Positions 1 through 6,300 are shown, numbered from the stretch's first letter. The stretch: DNA of 6,709 nucleotides from an uncultured Desulfarculaceae bacterium (GCA_937908275.1 CALERA010000070.1:1-6709); one strand, 5' to 3'. Notes: generated by a model not told the origin, from the letters alone. Made by a program: numbers and translations.

Positions 1-46
1 CGAGATGTAGCCGTGACTGGAGTTCAGACGTGTGCTCTTCCGATCT
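1..46. other. Illumina TruSeq index primer/adapter left on the contig end (artefact)
   Basis: Bases 13-46 match the 34-base Illumina multiplexing read-2 adapter, which begins GTGACTGGAGTTC and ends CTCTTCCGATCT. Bases 1-6 (CGAGAT) match the end of the P7 flow-cell sequence, and bases 7-12 (GTAGCC) sit exactly where the 6-base index belongs; from memory this is TruSeq index 11, whose index read is GGCTAC. P7 end, index and adapter occur in the right order without a gap, so chance is effectively excluded. This stretch is library-construction sequence that survived trimming. Genomic DNA begins at about base 47. Confidence 0.98.
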
Positions 47-764
47 TCTTCATGGTGGCCAGGGCCTGGCCCCAGAGCAGGCTGGTCTCCTTGGCCAGGG
101 CCAGGACCTCGGCGAAGCGGTCGTTGCTGAATTTCCTGCCCGAGACCCGCTCCAGGACCGGGATCATCTCCTTGAGCTGGGCCACCATGTAGTCGATGTC
201 CAACTGGGTGATGTCGCGGAAGTTGTAGGGCGCGTCGAACAGGATCAGGGGGATGTTCCAGTAGTGGGCCAGGCACTTGTACCAGTACATCACGGTCTGG
301 CAGATGTTGTTGCTGGCGAACATCAGGTCGGGCCGGGGCAGTTTGCCGGCCGGGGTCTTGCCGGTGAAGTGATGGCCCAGGTCGATGCGGGCGTAGGAGC
401 AGAGGTCCTGGTGGTAGCCGTGCTCCTCGGCCGCCTGGCACAGGGCCGGCCCCATGCGCGAGGCCCCGCAGAGCGCGCCGTGGTTCTCGGGGTAGACGGT
501 GTAGAAGCCGAAGACCCGCAGCAGCTCCACCGGCGCGCCGCTGGTGACCCAGGCCACCGGGCGCGCGCCCTTGGCGTAGCGCGCCAGGAGATAGTGCCGG
601 GTCATGATCTCCTTGAGGCGCACGGCGCTCTGGAGCGGCGGGCCGAAGTGCTCCGGCGGGGTCTTGGCCGGCTTGCGCTTCTTGCCGGCCTGGCCCAGGG
701 CCATCAGGGCCGGCGCGCCCAGGTCCTTCATGACTTGAAACTTGGCCTTGGATATCACCGACAT
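47..764 (-). CDS. 2-hydroxyacyl-CoA dehydratase / benzoyl-CoA reductase family subunit (HgdB/BcrB-like), C-terminus lost at contig end
   Basis: This is one of two iron-sulfur subunits of the family that removes water from 2-hydroxyacyl-CoA or reduces aromatic acyl-CoA, in the cytoplasm of anaerobes. 239 complete residues remain; relatives run to about 370-430, so roughly a third is missing. The family pattern is clear: VTSGAPVELL (73-82), YPENHGALCGA (91-101), QDLCSYARIDLG (119-130) and NNICQTV (152-158), followed by FDAPYN (176-181). C99, C122 and C155 sit at conserved places and are likely cluster ligands. The ATG at 764 has AGGAG (771-775) six bases upstream. Reading on past base 47 translates adapter and adds a false tail ending GRAHV. 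The gene lies 110 bases downstream of the related gene on the same strand, presumably in one operon. The substrate cannot be told from sequence; a dehydratase, a benzoyl-CoA-type reductase, or an uncharacterised paralogue are all possible. Confidence 0.88.
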
Positions 765-874
765 ATCTGGCTCCTGCCTGGTGCGCGCCGGGCTTTGCCC
801 ATCGCGCCATAAGTCCTTGGGAGGGGCGCGGGGGAGCTATTTCTCCGGCAAGGGCTCCCCCGGCTTTTGCCTGC
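765..874 (-). other. Intercistronic spacer with a 9-bp hairpin (829-862)
   Basis: This is the 110-base gap between the two dehydratase-family genes. CGGGGGAGC at 829-837 is the exact reverse complement of 854-862, with a 16-base loop. On the transcribed (minus) strand no run of T follows, so it is not a standard terminator. It could protect or process the mRNA between the two cistrons, or mean nothing in such GC-rich DNA. I found no convincing promoter inside the gap, so co-transcription from the upstream promoter is the simplest reading. Confidence 0.35.
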
Positions 875-1948
875 TTACCCCAGCATCTCCACGAAGGCCT
901 CGACCCGGGTGGCGATCTGGCCGGAGAGGCCCTGGTTGATCTCGCAGTCGATGGTCAGGGTGGGCAGGCCAAGCTTCTTGAGCTCCTCGCCCAGGATGGG
1001 CAGGTCGAAGAGCTCGGGCTCGCAGAACTTGACCAGGAAGAAGACCACCCCCTGGGCCCGGGACTGCTGGGCCAGCTTCTGCAGCCAGGCCAGGCGGTCG
1101 GCCAGGGCCGAGTCCTTGGTGGAGCAGGGCGGCAGGCAGAAGTACTGCTCGGTCAGGGCCTCCAGGGGATCGGCGGCGGCGCTGGGGCTGAAAAGGCTGC
1201 GCCGGGAGCCGATGATCAGGTCGTCGGCGGCCACCACCGCGCCCAGCTCGTCCAGCAGCGCCATGATCTCCGGGGGGTTGGGCAAAACGCCCGAGAGCAG
1301 CAGCCGGGGGCCGGCCGGGCCTTGGCCCTGGGCCCCGGCCAGGAAGCCCTCCAGGTAGGGGATCAGGTCGTCGGGGTGGGTCCACTCGCCCCGGCGCAGG
1401 GCCTGATAGAGCTGGGCGTTGGAGCAGGTCAGGGCGTTGGCCGCCCGCAGGTCGTAGATCTGGCGGGTGAGCCCGGCGATGGTCTGGCCCTGGATCACCC
1501 GGCGCTGGAGTTGGGCCGGGTCCAGGGGGCCGGCCAGGGGCTCCAGCTCCTGGGCCAGGGCCTGGAGCTGGCCCCGGTAGTAGGACCGGGCCGGCGCGCC
1601 GTAAGGGGCCTTGGGGTGATAGAAGAAGTAGCAGGGCTTGTCCTGGCCGATGTAGTCGTTGACCACCGAGGCCAGGTTCTGGATGGAATCGCAGGTGTGG
1701 GGGAAAAGGAAGGCGTCGCAGTCGTCGGCCCCGCCCTGGAGCAGCAATTCCAGGCCCTGACGGACGATGGAGCAGATGTAGGGCTGGAGATGGCCGGCGG
1801 CCCGGCCGGGCTCGGCCGGCGGGTCCCAGATTTCCACCGGCAGGATGTTCAGGGCCCAGAGCAGCTCGCGGGGGTATTGGGCGGGGAAAACGCCCATGAC
1901 CTTGCGGCCCTGGTCCTTCTGCGCGCGCAGGTATGCCTTGCGGTTCAC
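875..1948 (-). CDS. 2-hydroxyacyl-CoA dehydratase / benzoyl-CoA reductase family subunit (complete, GTG start)
   Basis: A 357-residue cytoplasmic iron-sulfur protein and the probable partner of the related protein encoded downstream; these enzymes work as heterodimers in which each subunit binds a cluster. Family marks: FPAQYPRELLWAL (21-33), PYICS (56-60), FPHTCDSIQNL (82-92), LLLSGVLPNPPEIMALLDELG (217-236) and VKFCEPELFDLP (306-317). C59, C86 and C309 are the expected three cluster ligands; the remaining Cys is probably water/hydroxyl or absent, as in relatives. The start is placed at GTG 1948 because GGGAG (1958-1962) lies nine bases upstream, family-like sequence begins there, and a good promoter lies at 1999-2028. 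The in-frame ATG at 2068 lies upstream of that promoter and would add 40 Pro/His-rich residues unlike the family. Substrate unknown. No BadF/HgdC-type activator ATPase is in the window; it may lie beyond the contig end. Confidence 0.9.
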   Translation of the reverse strand: MNRKAYLRAQKDQGRKVMGVFPAQYPRELLWALNILPVEIWDPPAEPGRAAGHLQPYICSIVRQGLELLLQGGADDCDAFLFPHTCDSIQNLASVVNDYIGQDKPCYFFYHPKAPYGAPARSYYRGQLQALAQELEPLAGPLDPAQLQRRVIQGQTIAGLTRQIYDLRAANALTCSNAQLYQALRRGEWTHPDDLIPYLEGFLAGAQGQGPAGPRLLLSGVLPNPPEIMALLDELGAVVAADDLIIGSRRSLFSPSAAADPLEALTEQYFCLPPCSTKDSALADRLAWLQKLAQQSRAQGVVFFLVKFCEPELFDLPILGEELKKLGLPTLTIDCEINQGLSGQIATRVEAFVEMLG

Positions 1949-1957
1949 GAAGATAGG

Positions 1958-1962
1958 CTCCC
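1958..1962 (-). promoter_or_regulatory. Ribosome binding site deciding the GTG start at 1948
   Basis: On the minus strand GGGAG ends nine bases before GTG 1948. It favours this start over the in-frame ATG 40 codons upstream. Confidence 0.6.
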
Positions 1963-1998
1963 GAGGGTGGTGACGGGGCGGAGCGTGCGGGTGGCTGG

Positions 1999-2028
1999 AG
2001 TATATCAAGGCCGATGGCGGGCTGTCCA
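1999..2028 (-). promoter_or_regulatory. Sigma70-type promoter for the dehydratase-family operon
   Basis: Reading the minus strand, TGGACA (2028-2023; 5 of 6 match to TTGACA) is followed after 18 bases by TATACT (2004-1999; 5 of 6 match to TATAAT). Transcription would start near 1992, giving a leader of about 44 bases before GTG 1948. The position fits between the divergent genes. No operator palindrome stands out beside it. Confidence 0.55.
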
Positions 2029-2055
2029 GGCGGGGCGCAGGGAAACACGGCGCCG

Positions 2056-2084
2056 CTGCAATACCCACCGATTCATGCCATAAT
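2056..2084 (+). promoter_or_regulatory. Weak candidate promoter for the CoA-transferase/GNAT gene
   Basis: CATAAT (2079-2084; 5 of 6 match to the -10 consensus) lies in the only AT-rich patch before the gene. The hexamer 17 bases upstream, CTGCAA, matches the -35 consensus at only 3 of 6 positions. If real, the leader would be about 50 bases and the promoter may need an activator. Confidence 0.3.
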
Positions 2085-2130
2085 TAAGAGCCGGCCATTT
2101 CCATCCCCGCAGCAACCCAACCCGGCCGGC

Positions 2131-2137
2131 AGGGAGG
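2131..2137 (+). promoter_or_regulatory. Strong ribosome binding site for the TTG start at 2145
   Basis: AGGGAGG is followed by a 7-base spacer and TTG. This decides the start: the first in-frame ATG is 21 codons further on (residue 22) and lies inside the conserved fold. Confidence 0.75.
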
Positions 2138-2144
2138 CCTTGCC

Positions 2145-4043
2145 TTGGCTACCAGCAGCTATTGGCCGGACGACTACCTGGCCAAGCAGAAGACCCCTGC
2201 CCAGGCCATGGCCCTTCTGCGGCGCGGCCAGCGGGTGTTCATCGGCAGCGCCTGCGGCGAGCCCCAGGCCCTGGTGCGGGAGCTGGCCCAGCAATCCTGC
2301 AATTACACCGACATCGAGGTGGTCAGGCTGATGAGCCTGGAGACGATCCCCCTGCAGGTGATCGCCAACCAGAGCGCCTGCCAGACCATGAACGTGCGCT
2401 CGTTCTACCTGGGCTCGGCCAAGCCCCGGCAGTTGGCCGTCAACCGCCGCTTCCTGACCCCCATCAACCTCTCCGCGGTGCCCAAGCTCTTCAAAACCCG
2501 GCAGATGCCCCTGCACGCGGCCCTGATCCAGGTCTCGCCGCCGGACGATTTCGGCTGGATGAGCCTGGGGGTCAGCGTGGACGTGACCCTTTCCGCGGCC
2601 CAGAGCGCGGACATCGTCATCGCCCAGGTCAACCCCCGCATGCCCCGGGTGCTGGGGCGCAGCTTCATCCACGTCAACGACGTGGACGTGATCGTGGAGC
2701 ACGAGGAGGAGCTGTTGACCGTGGGCATGGCCCCGGAGACCGAAAGCGCCCAGATGATCGCCCGGCACGTGGCCAAGCTGATCGACGACGGGTCCACCCT
2801 GCAGATGAGCCTGGGCGCCACCCCCCAGGCCATCCTCACCGCCTTGTCGGAGAAGAACGACCTGGGCATCCACACCCAGTTCCTCTCCGACGGCATCATG
2901 AACCTGATCGCCAAGGGGGTGGTGACCAACCGCAAGAAGGGCTTCATCGAGAACAAGACCGTGGCCAGCGGGGCCATCGGCAGCGCCAACCTCTACGAGT
3001 TCGTCAACGACAACCCGGGCATCGAGTTCCATCCCAGCGAGTTCGTCAACGATCCCTTCGCCATCGCCCGCAACCACCGCATGGTGGCCCTGAACGTGGC
3101 CATGGCCATGGACCTGACTGGCCAGGTGGCCTGCGACGCCATGCCCTACAACCTCTACACCGGGGTCAGCGGGGTGATGGACTTCGTGCGGGGCTCCATG
3201 GCCAGCCGGGCGGGCAAGAACATCCTGATGCTGCCCTCCACCACCATGGACGGCAAGTCCAGCCGGATCATCCTGTCCCTGGACAACATGGCGGTGGTGG
3301 TGCCGCGCGGCGACGTGCAGTACGTGGTGACCGAATACGGCCTGGTGAACCTGTTCGGCAAGAGCCTGCAGGAGCGGGCCATGGCCCTGATCTCCATCGC
3401 CCACCCGGACTTCCGGGACGAGCTCTTTGACCAGGCCAAGACCGCCGGCCTGCTGGGGCCGGAGCGGGCGGTCTTCCAGGCCCTGCACGGGGTCTATCCC
3501 CTGAAGCTGGAGGAGGTGCGCGAGGTCCATGGCCAGCAGGTGTTGCTGCGCCCGGCCAAGCCCACCGACGAGCGCCTGATCCAGGAGCACTTCTACAACC
3601 TGGACCGCAAGGACGTGGTCAGCCGCTTCTTCCACGAGAAGACCAGCTTCGTGCGCACCGACGTGGCGAGCGTCTTCCAGGTGGACTATGTCAAGGACCT
3701 GACCATCCTGGCGGTGGCCGGCGAGACGGGCTACGAAAAGATCATCGCGGTGGGCAGCTATCTGCTGGACGAGGCCAAGAACCTGGCCGAGGTGGCCTTC
3801 AGCGTGGCCAGCGAATGGCAGGGTCGGGGGCTGTCCAGCATCATCATCAACAAGTTGAGCCAGGCCGCGCGCGAGAACGGCATTTTGGGCCTGGTGGCCT
3901 ACACCGTGCCGCAAAACCAGAACATGATCAAGCTGTTCAACCGCCTGCCCTACCGGGTGCGAACCCAGTTCGACGGCGACATGATGGTGCTGACGGCGCG
4001 CTTCGACGAACCCCTGGAGCCGGTGCGCGCCATCGCGGGCTGA
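2145..4043 (+). CDS. Acetyl-CoA hydrolase/4-hydroxybutyrate CoA-transferase family protein fused to a C-terminal GNAT acetyltransferase domain
   Basis: A 632-residue cytoplasmic fusion. Residues 1 to about 440 align with CoA-transferases of the AbfT/Cat1 type, which move CoA between acyl groups: VSPPDDFGWMSLGVS (130-144), DGSTLQ (215-220), SDGIM (247-251), DFVRG (346-350), VVTEYGL (394-400), ALISIAHPDFRDEL near the end. About 20 linker residues lead to a GNAT domain (about 462-620) with the acetyl-CoA-binding turn QGRGLS at 559-564, resembling the domain of Pat-type protein lysine acetyltransferases. Such fusions are known in deltaproteobacteria and related lineages. Oddities: residue 245 is Gln where AbfT has its catalytic Glu238, the turn around 340-343 reads GVSG rather than GVGG, and 222-227 reads SLGATP rather than GIGAIP. 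CoA-transfer may therefore be weak, altered or absent, while the GNAT part looks intact. The TTG start is supported by AGGGAGG seven bases upstream. It appears monocistronic, divergent from the dehydratase pair, with a terminator about 60 bases after the stop. The acetyl acceptor is unknown. Confidence 0.9.
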   Translation: MATSSYWPDDYLAKQKTPAQAMALLRRGQRVFIGSACGEPQALVRELAQQSCNYTDIEVVRLMSLETIPLQVIANQSACQTMNVRSFYLGSAKPRQLAVNRRFLTPINLSAVPKLFKTRQMPLHAALIQVSPPDDFGWMSLGVSVDVTLSAAQSADIVIAQVNPRMPRVLGRSFIHVNDVDVIVEHEEELLTVGMAPETESAQMIARHVAKLIDDGSTLQMSLGATPQAILTALSEKNDLGIHTQFLSDGIMNLIAKGVVTNRKKGFIENKTVASGAIGSANLYEFVNDNPGIEFHPSEFVNDPFAIARNHRMVALNVAMAMDLTGQVACDAMPYNLYTGVSGVMDFVRGSMASRAGKNILMLPSTTMDGKSSRIILSLDNMAVVVPRGDVQYVVTEYGLVNLFGKSLQERAMALISIAHPDFRDELFDQAKTAGLLGPERAVFQALHGVYPLKLEEVREVHGQQVLLRPAKPTDERLIQEHFYNLDRKDVVSRFFHEKTSFVRTDVASVFQVDYVKDLTILAVAGETGYEKIIAVGSYLLDEAKNLAEVAFSVASEWQGRGLSSIIINKLSQAARENGILGLVAYTVPQNQNMIKLFNRLPYRVRTQFDGDMMVLTARFDEPLEPVRAIAG

Positions 4044-4102
4044 TCTTCTCCCCCAGCCAAGGGTCCGCTCTCAACCCGGCGCAAGCCTTCTAGAACCACC
4101 CC

Positions 4103-4140
4103 CTGGCCAAAGCCGCCAAGCGGCTTTGGCCGGTTTTTTT
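4103..4140 (+). terminator. Intrinsic terminator of the CoA-transferase/GNAT gene
   Basis: GGCCAAAGCCG (4105-4115) pairs perfectly with 4121-4131 across a 5-base loop, extended by one G-U and one C-G pair to 4103 and 4133. Seven T follow directly (4134-4140). It begins about 60 bases after the stop codon. Confidence 0.92.
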
Positions 4141-4150
4141 GGGGAGGGGG

Positions 4151-4195
4151 TGTGGGGGAACCCCTTTTTGCACCGCAAAAAGGGGTTCCCCCACA
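4151..4195. repeat. Perfect 21-bp inverted repeat with 3-base loop between convergent terminators
   Basis: Bases 4151-4171 are the exact reverse complement of 4175-4195, leaving only ACC (4172-4174) unpaired. Each arm also contains a smaller inverted repeat (GGGGAACCCC on the left, GGGGTTCCCC on the right), so arms could fold alone. No T-run follows on either strand, so it is not a standard terminator. It may be a dispersed intergenic palindrome (REP-like), a protein site, or an RNA-stabilising hairpin. One copy is seen here. Confidence 0.85.
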
Positions 4196-4209
4196 TTGCC
4201 TTATCCCCC

Positions 4210-4242
4210 AAAAAGCCGCCGCCCCGGGAGCGGGGCGGCGGC
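4210..4242 (-). terminator. Intrinsic terminator of the dsr operon
   Basis: GCCGCCGCCCCG (4215-4226) pairs perfectly with 4231-4242 across the 4-base loop GGAG. On the minus strand the stem is followed by five T (complement of A at 4210-4214). It lies 26 bases beyond the stop codon of the NrfD-type gene. Confidence 0.85.
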
Positions 4243-4268
4243 GGGGAGCCTTGGCGGGGGGCTGACGG

Positions 4269-5432
4269 TTAGGTCAGCTCCTTGTACTGCTTCACGGTGA
4301 TGGCGGTCTTGTAGAGGATGGTGAGCACCAGGGCGCCGACCGCGTAGACGCCGAAGGTGATCATCAGCTCCAGGCCGGTGGGGGCGTACTCGGTGATCTC
4401 GTGCAGGGGGTTGGGCACGAAGCCGCCGGAGATCATGCCGATGCCCTTGTCGATCCAGGTGCAGATGAAGACCAGGATGACGGCGGGCAGCAGGATCTTG
4501 TGGTTTTGCCGCCACTTGGGGACGATCAAGAGCGCGATGGAGGTGAAGCCGCAGGTCAGGGCCAGCCACATCAGGGGCATGACGTTGCTGGGATGGCCGT
4601 GCAGGCCGAAGTAGAGGTACTGCAGGTGGCTCAGGTGGCCGGGGATGGCGCTGTAGGTCACCGTGAAGACCTCGAGGAAGAAGAAGAACAGGTGCAGGAT
4701 GATGGCGTAGGTGATGATCTTGGCCAGGGACTCGATGGCCTCCTTGCCGGCGTCGAACTTGGTGAGCTTCTTGACCAGGAAGGCCAGCATGATCAGCACC
4801 GCGGGGCCGGCGGCGAAGGCCGAGGCCAGGAAGCGGGGGGCCATGATGGCGGTGAGCCAGAAGCCGCGGCCGGGCAGACCGGCGTAGAGGAAGGCCGTGA
4901 CGGTGTGGATGCTGACCGCCCAGGGGATGGACAGGTAGATCAGCGGCTTGGTCCACTTGGGCGGGGGCAGCTCCTTGCGCTCGGCGCCCAGGGCGGCCCA
5001 ACCCACGAAGAGGTTGATGAACAGGTAGCCGTTGAGCACCACCATGTCCCAGAACAGGATCGAGTTGGGGGTGGGGTGCAGCAGCACGTTCATCAGGCGC
5101 ATGGGACGGCCGAGGTCGACCACGATGAAGAGCAAGCACATGGTCACCGCGCTGATGGCCAGGAACTCGCCCAGGATGGTGATGCGGCCGAAGGCCTTGT
5201 AGTGGTGCAGGTAATAGGGCAGGACCAGCATGACGGCCGAGGCGGCCACGCCGACCAGGAAGGTGAATTGAGCGATGTAGAAGCCCCAGGTCACGTCCCG
5301 GCTCATGCCGGTGATGGTCAGTCCTTCGTTGTACTGCACCAGGTAGGCGCCAAAGCCCGCCCCGATCACGACCAGAAGGAAGACAACCCAGGCCCAGTAT
5401 CTCGGTTCCCCTTTTAATGCCTTCTCAAGCAT
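4269..5432 (-). CDS. dsrP: DsrP, NrfD/PsrC-type integral membrane subunit of the DsrMKJOP complex
   Basis: A 387-residue, about ten-helix inner-membrane protein that exchanges electrons with the quinone pool and pairs with the periplasmic ferredoxin-like DsrO. Hydrophobic segments fall at roughly 13-32, 49-74, 88-107, 125-147, 164-185, 193-220, 237-259, 285-304, 312-328 and 352-376. Family-typical stretches include SRDVTWGFYIAQFTFLVG (44-61), VVDLGRPMR (104-112) and a His/Phe-rich helix around 247-253. Length matches known DsrP. ATG 5432 is preceded by GAGGT, with only seven bases after the dsrO stop, so the two are translated together. It is the last gene of the operon and is followed by a strong terminator. 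A related NrfD subunit of another complex (Qrc, Hmc, Psr) is the alternative, but the dsrJ-dsrO context argues for DsrP. Confidence 0.93.
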   Translation of the reverse strand: MLEKALKGEPRYWAWVVFLLVVIGAGFGAYLVQYNEGLTITGMSRDVTWGFYIAQFTFLVGVAASAVMLVLPYYLHHYKAFGRITILGEFLAISAVTMCLLFIVVDLGRPMRLMNVLLHPTPNSILFWDMVVLNGYLFINLFVGWAALGAERKELPPPKWTKPLIYLSIPWAVSIHTVTAFLYAGLPGRGFWLTAIMAPRFLASAFAAGPAVLIMLAFLVKKLTKFDAGKEAIESLAKIITYAIILHLFFFFLEVFTVTYSAIPGHLSHLQYLYFGLHGHPSNVMPLMWLALTCGFTSIALLIVPKWRQNHKILLPAVILVFICTWIDKGIGMISGGFVPNPLHEITEYAPTGLELMITFGVYAVGALVLTILYKTAITVKQYKELT

Positions 5433-5439
5433 GGTTACC

Positions 5440-6300
5440 TCATATCAAGTAGTAGACCTGGGGCGCGGTGCCCAGCTCGTTCTTGCGCCGGATGGCGTAA
5501 CGGGTGCGCAGCGCCTGGCGCACCGGGCTGCCGGAGTCGGCCATGTCGCCAAAGAGCATGGCCCCGCCGGAGACCTCCACGCAGGCCGGCAGCTCGCCCT
5601 TGGCCAGCCGCTCGGTGCAGAAGGTGCACTTTTCCACCACGCCCTTGGTGCGGGTGGGATAGGTGGGGTTGGACTCCTTGCCTTCGGGGAAGAACTTGCG
5701 CGGGTCGGCGAAGTTGAAGCTGCGGGACCCGAAGGGGCAGGCGGCCATGCAGAAGCGGCAGCCGATGCAGCGGTGCATGTCCATCATGACGATGCCGTCC
5801 TGGCGGCGGAAGGTGGCCTTGGTGGGGCAGACCCGCACGCAGGGGGGATTGTCGCAATGGTTGCAGAGCACCAGGAAGGGCAGGTCATGGACCTCGTTGT
5901 CCATGTACTCCTGCTCCAGGTCCGGGAAGGCGTGGCCGAAGCTGGTCTCCCAGATCCACTTGATGTTCTGGTTGCCGGGGATGCTGGGGACGTTGTGGAC
6001 CTCGTTGCAGGCCTTGATCACCGCGGCGCGGCTGTCGGCGGTGAACTTGCGCATGTCCAGGGCCATGCCCCAGCGCTTGGCGGTCAGCTCGCCGGGGTTG
6101 GGGATCTCCTTGCCCCGGGCCAGGTCGCCGGGATAGAGGGGGTTCTCCGGGGTCTTGGATTTCCACCACCCCTCGATGCCGCCCTCGGCCGCGTCGAGTT
6201 GGCCCGGCCAGAGGAGATCAACGGCCGTCTTGCCCCCCATCCCGATGGCGGCGGTCAGTCCGGCTATCCGCAGAAAGTCTCTCCGGTTGACGCCCATCAT
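5440..6300 (-). CDS. dsrO: DsrO, Tat-exported periplasmic iron-sulfur subunit of DsrMKJOP
   Basis: A 286-residue ferredoxin-like electron carrier between the cytochrome DsrJ and the membrane subunit DsrP. The N-terminus has a twin-arginine signal, N-RRDFLRIAG (5-14), followed by a hydrophobic stretch, so it is exported folded with its clusters. Cluster motifs: C146-x2-C149-x4-C154-x3-C158, C178-x2-C181-x2-C184-x3-C188, and C225-x2-C228-x11-C240. The fourth cysteine expected after C240 (CxxxC in DmsB/NrfC-type proteins) is Ser244. C98 lies outside these motifs. The start is ATG 6300, overlapping the dsrJ stop by four bases, with AGGAG five bases upstream; ATG 6297 directly after it is equally possible and has an 8-base spacing. 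A longer reading from 6408 runs through dsrJ coding sequence and would bury the Tat signal, so it is rejected. Confidence 0.93.
   Translation of the reverse strand: MMGVNRRDFLRIAGLTAAIGMGGKTAVDLLWPGQLDAAEGGIEGWWKSKTPENPLYPGDLARGKEIPNPGELTAKRWGMALDMRKFTADSRAAVIKACNEVHNVPSIPGNQNIKWIWETSFGHAFPDLEQEYMDNEVHDLPFLVLCNHCDNPPCVRVCPTKATFRRQDGIVMMDMHRCIGCRFCMAACPFGSRSFNFADPRKFFPEGKESNPTYPTRTKGVVEKCTFCTERLAKGELPACVEVSGGAMLFGDMADSGSPVRQALRTRYAIRRKNELGTAPQVYYLI

Noticed and set aside
30..812. A 260-codon plus-strand open frame over the truncated dehydratase gene
   Set aside because: It begins inside the adapter, is low-complexity Gly/Val/Gln/His-rich, and is antisense to a recognisable gene.
837..2048. 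A 403-codon minus-strand frame overlapping the complete dehydratase gene
   Set aside because: It is a Pro/Gly/Arg-rich off-frame reading of the real gene (875-1948), with no conserved motif.
2058..2080. TGGCAT...TTGCA on the minus strand as a sigma54 promoter
   Set aside because: The spacing between the GG and GC elements is about 18 bases, not the required 10, so it cannot be a -24/-12 promoter.
2073..3914. A 613-codon open frame on the minus strand, opposite the CoA-transferase/GNAT gene
   Set aside because: Composition is dominated by His, Gly, Val, Gln, Asp and Leu, as expected for the antisense of GC-rich coding DNA. No motif is recognisable, and the plus strand has clear family motifs throughout.
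4141..4158. Possible G-quadruplex (runs of 4, 5 and 5 G)
   Set aside because: Only three adjacent G-runs are present; the next is 23 bases away and lies in the palindrome stem, which would compete. Not supported as a quadruplex.
4401..5417. A 338-codon plus-strand open frame opposite dsrP
   Set aside because: It is rich in Gln, Asp, Glu, Gly and His, the antisense pattern of a GC-rich membrane protein gene. The minus strand encodes a clear ten-helix NrfD-type protein.
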